DNA of 64,000 nt, taken from positions 11,105,268 to 11,169,267 of the forward strand of contig CM056744.1 of assembly GCA_029851415.1 (NCBI GenBank), read 5' to 3'. Below are positions 20,734 to 30,674 of this stretch, piece after piece; position 1 is the stretch's first letter, and every line of letters starts with the position of its first letter. This DNA is from Eretmocerus hayati (Eukaryota; Arthropoda; Insecta; Hymenoptera; Aphelinidae). A program made the position numbers and the translations under genes. The notes beneath the pieces were generated by a model. That model saw nothing but the letters and a program-made list of their open reading frames with translations. It ran no database searches and was not told the DNA's origin.

Positions 20734-23676
20734 CTGAAATCAAGAGTGGCTTATCGTCGAGGATGGCTATCAGAATACATATTGTGATGTAACATAACAT
20801 GAAACTGCAATACTCCAACATTTATGATCTGAGTCTTTGCCAATGTTTTGAACATATTCTACAAGAGAAAGCGTGTATTTGTAACAAAGATGTGTCAGTC
20901 AGACTGAAGAGCGTGAGTCCAATTTTTATAAGGATTAAGGCGATGCAGTCGCCGTGCAACTCGGAAATTATTCTTTACTTACATGTGATTCAACATTTTG
21001 ACAATACAAAATTCGTCACGACTTGTCCTTCATTCATCATCATCTGAATTGTGGTGGACAACTCGCCATTTGACACCAATCACAAGAGTATCGGAAATGA
21101 AGGAGAATAATTTGCCCGCGAGTATTTCCCTAATCCATGAAACAGGCACGATTTCGTTCACAAAAATCTCAAAATCGTTTCTAATTTGGGCTAAACGAAG
21201 ACTAATTCAGGCTAAGTTAGAAGATTATAAGGCCTGGATAACTCGTCGTTTAGTCCGAATCGAACAAGATTTTGAGATTTTTGTGAAGAAAATTCAGCGT
21301 GCACGGTGGCCGCATCATCTTAAAATGAAACTATGGTGATGTGTTTTACAGCTTTTTTGTCATTTCAATTATTTTCTCAACGTTAGGATGGACTTGCGTG
21401 TGAAGGAGTGTAACTTGAATAAAGATATATGAGTTCAAATTAATAGACTAAGATCGGAGTAAGGGCCTAAATCCACAATGAGTACGAAATTTTATAGCCT
21501 CAACGTGATTTTTGACTCATATCTCTATCTATTAGAGTAAGGATGATGACCTGCATCAATTAAAAGATTCAAAATTGATAATTATATCATACTTTATAAC
21601 CAGATTATGCGGGAAATTTTTCTGATATATTAGTCAAAAATAGCTTTCAAGTGCTAAATTTCGAGCTACGATATGAGATTCTGCTTCCAAATACAAGGAC
21701 GAATACGAAAAATGCATAATTTCCTATGATTATCCTACGAAAAAGGTACAAACATATTGAACTCACACCCCCCTTGTTATAGTTGAGTTTCATGAGAATA
21801 CTCGTCAAAAATTCTCGATAAATGTATCTGGTCTCTTTTTCGTGACAGGAGGTACTCATTTTGTTCTTGATGGGATTTAAATCTACTTACTTGTCTGAAA
21901 GATACCATCACAACCCAGTTTCTGTGATTCTTACTTGGGATGAACTCGTTACTTTTAGTGTGAACGTCACAGGAATGTACGTGTGAGATGTTATTCCGAA
22001 TTCATATTAACAATTTTTACCAAGAAACAATGATTTCTAACAATTTTTGTTAAAATCGTCCTTAAGATATTCTATCATTCTGTGGAAAACGTCATTGCAT
22101 ATTCATCGTGTGAATCATTACAGTTGAACTGCTTTTCAATATATTATTTGAATCATCCATGGAATCAACGAAGTTCTCTAATAATTTTTTCTGTAAACCC
22201 AGCCCGCCTAATGAAAATTCCGAGATTGTAGACTGAAATTTCTGACCATAGTGATGGAATATACGGATTTCAAAAAAAAATGCCGCGAGTCAAAAAATAA
22301 TCAACGATCTAAAACCTCTTACAAACTCACAAATCTGAAAGAAAAGAATCACACAAAAAATGCATTGAAATATAGAAAATAGAGATGTCCCAGTGGTCAC
22401 CGACCATTTGCATCACCACTTCAATTCTCTTTCTATCATTCAAACCACCCTAAGGCCTTTCAAACAACCACAAGAAAACTCCATTTCAACATTACTAAGA
22501 CATTGATCCTAGCAAAAAAAAAAAAAAACAGCGGGACAAAAGGAAACCGATCCATTGAAAGAGCTTTTCTCTTTCCATCAACCGCATCAACATCACTCCA
22601 AGTCCAATTCATGTATGTATGTGTGTTTGTGTATGTATGTGTTTATACGTAGGAAACCGTAACACTGAAATTGTATTCACGATCTCTACTCTCTTCTTCC
22701 TATTTCTGATACTGTCCCATCCTCAAACGACGTGTTTCCCCGATAACATAGACGTTTATTTACCCCCCGTCCCTCCCTATAAACCCTCTTTCATCTCAAT
22801 ACCACCCATTGTGAAAACCCATAAGAATTGAACAAGAGCCATCACACGACTCCGTTTCTTCTCACACATTGATAGTAGCCAATGCATTTGTTCCCTTGAG
22901 GATGACCTCAACATTCGTATTTTCTTTATATATGTATATATATATAGAGTCCTGGGAATTCCCACCTCGATTTGCTATTCTCACAGGTATTTCCAGGATA
23001 TATACGCATTGAGTCAAAGCGTGTGCCTTGTGGTTTGCGCATTTATTAGATCTTGAAATGAAGAGGCTTTTGTCTTTTCTGAGAATAGTGGGAGAAAAGG
23101 ACAAAGGGAGAGTTTTTTTATAGTTTGTGGGCTTTATTGCTAGCATTTATGAGGGTTCGAGGTCCCTTTGTTTGAGTTCAATGGCATTCCAATTAATAGG
23201 AACTGCTGAAACTTTTGAGTATTTCAGATAGATATGCAGTTAAATTTTGGGTTGGTGTGGACTTCTGATCATGAATTGTTGTTCATATCAATTTTGCTGA
23301 TACTATGACAGCAATAGCTTGTTTCAATATAGTAATTTTTGGATTAGATTAGTAGATGGAAAGTTGTATAGGATTTTTCTCTGTATTCATGTCCAATCAT
23401 CAAATTTTCTAAATTGTCCGTAGAAATCCAGCAACAAATATGAACGGCTATTTTAATTTACTTCCCCCATTCTCAATCGAGGATGCAAGAATATCAGTAA
23501 TGCGGTTCCATCCAATGTCAACGAGAGCACAATGTAAGTTCAATCAAATCTAAATTGCCCAAATTGAAGGGAAGTAAATCAACTAGGATAGAGCCCAAGA
23601 CCAAGAACGGTATGAATTTATTTTGACTCTAATTAGCTCAAAATCACCTACAGCTGCTAAATTCCTCAATGATGAA
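20734..23676. other. Unassigned AT-rich sequence with one fold-back
   Basis: No gene is supported. A fold-back at 21158-21286 pairs TCACAAAAATCTCAAAATC with its reverse complement, with a shorter GGCTAAACGA/TCGTTTAG pair inside. The open frame 20998-21339 runs across it and is rejected. TG-rich and TA-rich microsatellites occur at 22613-22650 and 22930-22950. Confidence 0.4.
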
Positions 23677-23899
23677 CAGTAGAATCCGGTTATAACGAAA
23701 GAGATTGGAAATATTTGGTTAGCCACCATATAATCTGAATGCAAACAGGTCCGACCGGCTATAACGATCTAGATAGAACGAGAATCCAGTCATGAGGAGC
23801 AATAGTTCTGGCAAAATTTACACTCGGCACTGGCTATACCGAGCTAATGGATGTGAACGCCATCCATGACTCTTAGTTCCGGAGAAGACCGGGGTAAAC

Positions 23900-24290
23900 A
23901 TGGATTACAGATCCAGTACGAATTTAGTAAGCAATGTGGATAGATCAGAGACAACGAAGAGAAGATCATTCCCAAAACGAGATAGAGTCACAATTATACG
24001 AGCGTTGGAGTTAGGACAAAAAAATTTGGAACTTCGTAGAATTCACGGTATGAGCAGCTCAACAATTTCTACAATCCTGAAATATGAATGAAAGATCCTA
24101 TCGAAATATCAAGATGGTGCAAGTGATGTGAAGAGAACCCGAAAGTGCGATGAGCCTGAAACAGATGAGTTCTTACTCCAGTGGTTTAAGCTTTAAAAGT
24201 GCAGAGGGATCAAAATATCCCGATCGCAGGTCCAATATTGAAATGTCAAGTTGAAGAATTCGCTGCTCAATTCACCATTCATTTCCACGT
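23900..24290 (+). pseudogene. Tigger-like transposase, N-terminal fragment, broken
   Basis: The first frame carries a CENP-B-type helix-turn-helix: KRRSFPKRDRVTIIRALELG, then ELRRIHGMSSSTISTILK (23955-24085). After an in-frame stop (24090-24092) the same frame continues with KILSKYQDGAS and DEFLLQWFKL to a second stop at 24194. A frameshift then leads to NIPIAGPILKCQVEEFAAQF, matching the second DNA-binding domain of Tigger/CENP-B-like proteins (W....R....PISGP.L..KA..F). The DDE catalytic domain is absent. Two stops and a frameshift make it a pseudogene. The intact protein would bind its own ends and catalyse cut-and-paste transposition in the nucleus. Confidence 0.85.
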
Positions 24291-24389
24291 CACTGTGCGT
24301 CTCGTGTCGAAAACTTTGTTCTTCCTAAAAATTATACTGGACGTCGGCCACGGTTATTGTGAAGAACAAAGTTTTCCGGCTCTTCACAC

Positions 24390-25640
24390 GCGTAATATAC
24401 CATTTTCATCTTCTGTGCGGGAAATGACTTGATTCGACACGCTGTGCGGAAAAGTGTCTTTTCCGCACTGATGGTACGCAGGATCTCACACAGTGGCTGC
24501 TTCAGTCCCATTGTAGACGCAGCCAGTTTGTCGAAAAACACAGTTCGATGCACGGGTATAAAACCTATTTTTCGATACACTTTGCGTAAAAGTGCACTTT
24601 GCGCACAGTTTGTCGACTTTTACTCACAGTTTATCAAAAGTATAGTTAGATACACGGGCGTAAGACCTATTATTCGCATCTTCACTCGGACGTGAATAAA
24701 ACGTTTTACGCCCTTGTATCGAAAAGTACTATTTCGTCCCGCTGTGTGGAAAAGTGACTTTCCGCACTGATTTTCCACTTCCTCGCACAGTTGGTCGAAA
24801 AACACAGATCGATACACGGGTGTAATAGTACATTTCGATACAAGGGTGGAAAAATAGGTTTACACCCGTGTATCGAACTGTGATTTCCGACAAACTGCGG
24901 GAGAAAGTGAAGAATCAGTGCGAAAAAGACACTTTTCTGCACTGATTTTCCTTTTTCTCGCACAGTTCTTCGAAATACACAGTTGGATGCACGGGTGTAA
25001 AACATATTTTTCGATACACTTTGCGTAAAAGTGCACTTTGCGCACAGTTTTTCGACTTTTACTCACAGTTTATCGAAAAGTATAGTTAGATACACGGGCA
25101 TAATAGTGCATTTCGATAAAAGGGTGGAAAACTTTTTTTCGCGTCAGAGTGATGGGTTTCCGGCCCGAGCCGTAGGCGAGGGTCGGAATCATCACGAGGA
25201 TGCGAAAAATAAGTTTTACACCCGTGTATTGAAATGTACTATTTTGACACACTGTGCGAGAAAGTAACTTTTTCGATACATAGGTGTAAAACTTATTTTC
25301 CCATCCTTGTATCGAGATGTACTATTTCGCATCCTCACGCTGATCCCGAATTTCGCCCGAGCTTCCGCCTACAGCTCAGGCCGGAAACCCATCACTCGAA
25401 CACGAAAAAAGTGTTTCCACCTTTGTATCGGAATGGTTCCACACGGTATCCACACGGTTCTTTCGACTTTGTTCGCAGTCCAGTAGATGGAAAGTAGTAT
25501 TTGACACTCGGACAGGGTAATTTCCGCATTCTCGTGATAATTCCAACCCTCGCCTTCGGACCGGGCCGGGAAACATCACTCGTTGTGCGGACACCAACAT
25601 TCACGCCCTCGTATCTGAATGTATTATTAGTCTGTTGCAC
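24390..25640. repeat. Family A modular repeat, cluster 2, nested in Tigger
   Basis: At least four modules in mixed orientation occur here, each containing TGCGCACAGTTTGTCGACTT, GATACACGGG.GTAA, CGATACAAGGGTGG and, near 25150 and 25380, the GGCCCGAGCC core. Runs near 24580-24690 and 25010-25110 are nearly identical over some 90 bp. The uninterrupted junction GTAAGACCTATTATTCGC at 24668 serves as an empty-site reference for the insertion at 46732-47668. All open frames here arise from the modules. Confidence 0.75.
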
Positions 25641-25855
25641 AGATTCAAGGATCAATCGGTTATCATCGTGGTAGCCATTTGAATAACTGATACAAGAGAT
25701 TCTACGAACTTACGATTGATTCTTCTCATCCATCAGCACTAGTGATGCAAAATCATATGAATTTAGGCCAATAATTGTAAAGTCTTGTTACAACGAGCTC
25801 TGGAACGAGCATTTCTCTCCGGTCCCTTGAAGTTCGTTATAACTGGATTTTACTA

Positions 25856-27700
25856 TATCTAATTTCACAGTGGTTTGGTTTTTGATATGTTAATGAGTTT
25901 AAGAAGTCATTGTTTACCATCACAAATTTTCATGGATTCGGACTATTGACTTACTCTACTATGCTTCTGCGCCATCGTTACTTATCATGTCATATATAAC
26001 AGAAAATTCATAGAAAAATTTGTATACCACAAACACAACATAAAATGATTCCCAATTGTTTACATGCGAGCTTATATACTTCTTAGAGCCTCTAAATCTT
26101 AGAGCCTCTCTCTTTGTATGATCCCATTTCCTCAAAGGATGATAATTGCAAGATCAAAAATTATGCCAAATAAGTAGTTTCTCGAAATGAAAATTTCCAT
26201 GAAAGCGTAGATAGAATGAGACTCATGACCGATGGAGATCATTCAATTCATAATTATCGAACGTTGTGAAGCGAGTCTGAAGAATAAAATCTCGGTTGAG
26301 CGGAAATCATCAATGATAATATCTCATCTAGAGTATCTCTATTCAGAACCAGCAAAGACAATTTCTTAGGACGGTCATCAAAAATCTTGGACTACTATTC
26401 ATCTACATAAGATCGTATAGAAAATATCAGACAGAGTATTATAAATTTTCAAAAATTGCGGCACCTCATATTTTGTGGCTATTTGAATCCCAACTCAACG
26501 CATCACTCAAGTAACATATGGAAACTCAGAAATTTGAAATTTAGATTCCAAAATTTACATAACAGCCGTTCCAATAAGTTAGACGGTAACCCTGAGGCTA
26601 CTTTGCCGCAAAACCGTACAGCTTCATCGAAACCGACACAGAAACTCCAATATTTCATTGGACAAATTCTATCAGTCAGATAGTGCCGCAGATAACTTTT
26701 TTCGGACACTTTTATTTCCGTTGAAAGCATCATTTCATAATTAAATTAAGCCCAATACTCGTTCTGTCCTGCCTCGTCCAACCATTCTACCGGGATAAAC
26801 ATAACCTCGAAAAAAGCGGAAAAAATCGATCGCCAACCTGTGTCCCATTTCTCATTTCATACATAAATTTCCAATCACTCAACATCCTGAGACGATATGA
26901 GACAACTTGTCACTCCGCGTACTATCATGTATCTATCTATCGTATGACGAAAATGGGACGATCTTTTCCATCGAAACGATAATATGATGTGTGATAGGGT
27001 GAACATGCAAACCCTTGGTGAAAAAGAAAAAATTCATCCTCGGTATTCGTACCCCTTTGGTGCTGAGGCAATCGTGTCGCTTTTGCTGCCACCCCGTAGA
27101 GAGCTGGTAATTGAATATGGAAAATCGATATTCTAGTTATTGTCGAGGTCAGCGAATACATAGTATCTCGACCGTGTATTTCGTATAGGTATAGGGTGTG
27201 TATGCCAAAATTTGCCCTGTACGGTCTGATTTGTTTTTCTAAAAGTCTCACTAGCTCGAAGAGATATGAGAATTGGTAAAAATTTTGTTGGGTGGGCGAA
27301 ATTTATAGTGCTAACTCTATTTATTGTGGTATGTATTGGAACGGAAAAGTATCCACTTCTGAATTCGTATTTCAAAGGATTCTCTTTGAAAGACAAAGGA
27401 ATCTTGCAAACCCATTTTTCACGCATGAAATAATTGAGCTCAATTGATACCTTTGATGAAATTTCCAAAAATTCCGAAAGAATTCATTTTTGGTTGGTTG
27501 GTGAAATGTGAACTTCAATTGTATCTTCCAATCGAGTTTCAATGAAAATCCATTATCACATCAAATCGGGCAGATTTTGAGAAGTGATTGGAATATTAAA
27601 TAGCATGTATTATTATTATAAGTTGACAGTGCCCGTAGATCCGCTTATGAGTAATCAATTCAATAATGAATATTAAAATGAAACCTCGGGATTCCCGTCA
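25856..27700. other. Unassigned sequence
   Basis: No gene is firmly supported. The stretch 26940-27110 is open on both strands: minus frame with NTEDEFFLFHQGFACSPYH, plus frame with MQTLGEKEKIHPRYSYPF. Acceptor- and donor-like signals flank each (ATTCAATTACCAG on the minus strand, GAGCTG/GTAATT on the plus). At most one could be real and neither is recognised. Confidence 0.3.
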
Positions 27701-27712
27701 ATGAGAGTATGG

Positions 27713-27913
27713 TCACTCCCGCGTCTCGCTGGGTGGAGACGAGATTTTCTCAATTGGAGCAGTCTTCTTCTGGTCCGCGGCGATGGCTTGGAGCACGGCG
27801 AGCCGAGCGAGCTCTTTGGCTTGTTGTAGTCCGTACAAGTCCCGCTGGCGTTCGCTCTCGGTGCGGGGCACGGAAGCCTTGCTCCAGGTGCGGCCGCGAT
27901 GGTTACGGTCCAT
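27713..27913 (-). CDS. 66-residue basic helical ORF in GC-rich island
   Basis: The ATG at 27913 opens a 66-codon frame reading MDRNHRGRTWSKASV, then a predicted helix QQAKELARLAVLQAIAA and an acidic/serine-rich end. It lies about 300 nt downstream of a TATA box plus TCAGT initiator on the same strand and overlaps the end of the preceding small frame (27903-28070) by 11 nt in a different frame. GC content is far above the window average. It could be the start of a retroelement gag-like protein or a small host gene; no family is recognised and no second LTR is visible. Confidence 0.35.
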   Translation of the reverse strand: MDRNHRGRTWSKASVPRTESERQRDLYGLQQAKELARLAVLQAIAADQKKTAPIEKISSPPSETRE

Positions 27914-28070
27914 CCGTACGGGCTCGGACGGAGTGCGGAGTTGACGTATGGCGGTCCGCCGTCGGAACGGACGTAGGGGCAGGCAGGTGAATAATTCGAA
28001 TTGTCTCTAGGTTCAATTGCGACTCGGTACCTTTGCGAAGTACGAACACAACACAGACTCTATCGCTCAT
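27903..28070 (-). CDS. 55-residue ORF, first ATG after the predicted start site
   Basis: This is the first ATG downstream of the predicted initiator on the minus strand. It encodes MSDRVCVVFVLRKGTESQ and ends at TAA 27905-27903, overlapping the ATG of the 66-residue frame. It could be an upstream regulatory frame or the 5' part of a frameshifted protein. It is unrecognised. Confidence 0.28.
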   Translation of the reverse strand: MSDRVCVVFVLRKGTESQLNLETIRIIHLPAPTSVPTADRHTSTPHSVRARTDGP

Positions 28071-28216
28071 GACACCGAGCAGAAACGCGGTACGGTATAA
28101 CTATGTCGCGGTGCCGACGGGCCTGACGGCACCAGGGTACGTCGGTATGATGAGCAGCGAGGCCACGGCTGGGCCGAGTGTCGTGGAGAATGCGTCGTGA
28201 TGATGGTCCGGAAAAG

Positions 28217-28253
28217 ACTGAGTGTCGAGTGTTGCGTGCTCGCCCTTTTTATA
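28217..28253 (-). promoter_or_regulatory. TATA box plus TCAGT initiator
   Basis: On the minus strand CCTATAAAAAGGGCG (TATA at 28253-28246) is followed by TCAGT at 28221-28217, with 34 bp from the first T of TATA to the initiator A. TCAGT is the standard arthropod initiator. This is the best core promoter in the window by sequence. Confidence 0.6.
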
Positions 28254-28277
28254 GGCAGAGCGGATTGCGTGTTTGAG

Positions 28278-28792
28278 TAACGGCACGGAACGTTATTCCC
28301 GTATGTCAAGCATACGGAATAATGGTACCGTGCGCAGCTAACGTGAAAACGGTACCTTGAGTTTTTCGTGTGGAAAAAGTATACGGAGTAACGGTATGTC
28401 GCGCAACTAACGCAAAACGGTACGTTGCGTTTTCTTGTAGAAAAAGTATAGGGAATAACTGTACGTCGCGCAACTAACGCGAAACGGTATGTTGCGTTTT
28501 TGTGAAGAAAAAGTATAGGAAGTAACGGTGCGTCGCGTAGCTAACGCGAAAACGGTATGTTGCGTTTTCGTGTATGAAATTGAATGGATCTACGATGCGT
28601 TGTGTGAATAACGGTACGTGGCGTTCGTCGTCGTAAATTACAGTGTCGTGTGTCATCTAAAGGGTGTCTCCTGAAACGCGACGTGGCGTTACCTCTGGTA
28701 TTAGGTACAGTAACGCGACGTGGCGTTACCCTCGGTCAAGGGGTATTAACGCGACGTGGCGTTACACAAAGTGCTAACGCTAGGTTGCGTTA
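28278..28792 (-). promoter_or_regulatory. Tandem repeats and palindromes upstream of the promoter
   Basis: 28278-28620 is about five tandem units of 67-68 bp containing GAAAAAGTATA, TAACGGTATGTCGCGC and AACTAACGCGAAAACGG. Beyond it, 28674-28792 holds three palindromes TAACGCGACGTGGCGTTA (28674, 28711, 28747) and a variant TAACGCTAGGTTGCGTTA (28775), at 28-37 bp spacing. The arrangement resembles enhancer arrays in retroelement U3 regions or viral promoters, but its origin is not shown. Confidence 0.6.
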
Positions 28793-28799
28793 GTGATGT

Positions 28800-30674
28800 G
28801 AGTTTTTTCGTGATATGAATGTGCTCATCGATTAATTAACAAAGATGCGCACATCAAAGTATTATATTATTCGTAAACTCATGCGTATAAAATCACCTGC
28901 AGGGCCACCTAAGACCAACCCATCCCGGAAATGTCTTATCCGAATATTATTTTGATTCTAAAAGTAACAATCTGATATCATTGAGTACAATCAAATCATT
29001 CCAGATCTCCCCCTTTCAGGATATTGGAGGCATGGTATCAATAATTTTATGACGGCCAGGAATCGCGATTCATCAGGATACCTTCATCTTTCATGGATCA
29101 CTAGATCCACTCTAAATGGTTGAAAAGAATAACAATTATTATGGGGGTCGAATTTTTTTCTTATACTCAAATCTAAGTTTACAGCTGCAACAGTTACACG
29201 AAGAACCTGCAATCGATGCTTCACTTTACACCCAATCCTAATCACGGTTGAGACCCACTATTCTGATTGAAATTTTTATTTTTGTTCGTAATGATTAGAT
29301 TTGAATGAAGAATGTTGTTCCAGTGAAATTGGTTGAGCAATTTGTTGGATCTAAATCTGACTTGATTTTCAAATCAGCTAGATCCCATCAAATCACACGA
29401 AATTCCTCACAACAATTTTTGAAGAAAAATGACTGGACTCTGATGCATTTGTCAATTCAATCAAAGTCAATTTCATTCTGTCACTTGTCCGAATTCACAA
29501 ATATAACATCCCTCCATTTTTTTAGCTGAATAACCCTGAAGAAGGGTTCATAGAGCTTTAATGAAAAAAAAAAAAAAATCCTTTCATTTCAAACTGAAAT
29601 ATTAATCATATGCACTCGTCGGTTAACAAATTTGAAAATTAAACTCAAACAACGCATACTGGCTCGCATCTGGTAAAACAATAAACAACTCCGAGACTGA
29701 AAACAAAATTGAAATTAAAACCCCATGTAAATTAATCAACGAACCTGTAAATCCATCCACCGTATCGCCATCATTACGAAACGAAGGCCCTGAATGTCGA
29801 GTATGTACAATACACAATATGTACACAATGCAATGAAAATTTCCACAAAATTGGGGTGTAAACTTCCATTTCCACTCTTGAACAATTCGCTCAGCCTACT
29901 CTCACTCGTATTCGCACGTACACGCGTAAAAGAGTCTGATGATGGCAGAAATGGGAAATGTTGTATATATAGGAAGGTATCCCGCGAGATATTGAAAACA
30001 TAAATTCACAGCTTGTTCGGGGAAGCTTAATTCACTCGCTCATACATACATGCATGTAATACGACGGTTTCGAGTAATTCTGTATATATAGAGCATACCC
30101 CCTCAAAACTTTATACCGCGTGTGGTATATACAAGAGCAAGAAGAGGGAGGAGGTCTCGTGGTTACGTTATGTAAGCGTAGATTTTCAAACTCTGCGTAT
30201 GAATTATGTTCTAAAACCGACGTGGCCTGTCTTCCTCTTCTTGATAGTGTCTGCAGATACGTATGGTATGGATTTTGTGTCTGATAGATATGGTATAGCG
30301 TTTTGAGATGTCGACGTATGGGAGTTCTGTTGAAAATTACTTTTCTTGCATGACTTTAGAGTAATGGTGAGGTTGGTGTTTGAGTTTGCTTTCGTTTGGT
30401 GCTATTTTTGTCGAAGTTTGTATGACAATAGAATTTTGGAATGATACCATGAGAAATGTTGTAAATTTTTCATCCTTGATGATAAACATAGAAGTTGGCG
30501 TTTATAGAAGTTCCATCCTTCAAGATCGACAAGACGCCAACTTCTATTTGGGATGATCTGATAACAGATTTGGGGGAAGAGATCAATTATGTATCTGATT
30601 ACTCACAACACTTTCTGTTATGCCAGTTTTACCGAGGTTTTCAACGAGGAATGATAATAATCGAACGACTAGCC
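28800..30674. other. Unassigned sequence with possible regulatory island
   Basis: No gene is supported. The 29890-30250 part has TATA-like words (TGTATATATAGAGC, GTGGTATATACAAGAGC) and a purine run AGAAGAGGGAGGAGG. A short inverted pair AGAAGTTGGCGT/ACGCCAACTTCT lies at about 30491-30545. Confidence 0.35.

Larger units (their letters stand above)
23677..25855 (+). mobile_element. pogo/Tigger-type DNA transposon remnant
   Basis: The left end CAGTAGAATCCGGTTATAAC (23677) faces the right end GTTATAACTGGATTTTACT (to 25853). These are inverted repeats of the CAGTA.AATCC type seen in pogo/Tigger elements. It encodes a broken transposase at 23900-24290. A second sub-end, CCGACCGGCTATAACGA, lies near 23752. 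The element body from about 24390 to 25640 has been replaced or invaded by family A repeats. No TA duplication survives at the left flank. Confidence 0.75.

Noticed and set aside
20998..21339. 113-codon plus-strand frame
   Set aside because: It spans a palindromic fold-back, starts in poor context and resembles no family.
26937..27251. 104-codon minus-strand frame ending RPIFVIR
   Set aside because: The opposite strand is equally open and protein-like over the same bases, and neither is recognised, so no gene is called.
28067..28309. 80-codon minus-strand frame over the promoter island
   Set aside because: Its start lies upstream of the TATA box and initiator, so it would not be in the predicted transcript.
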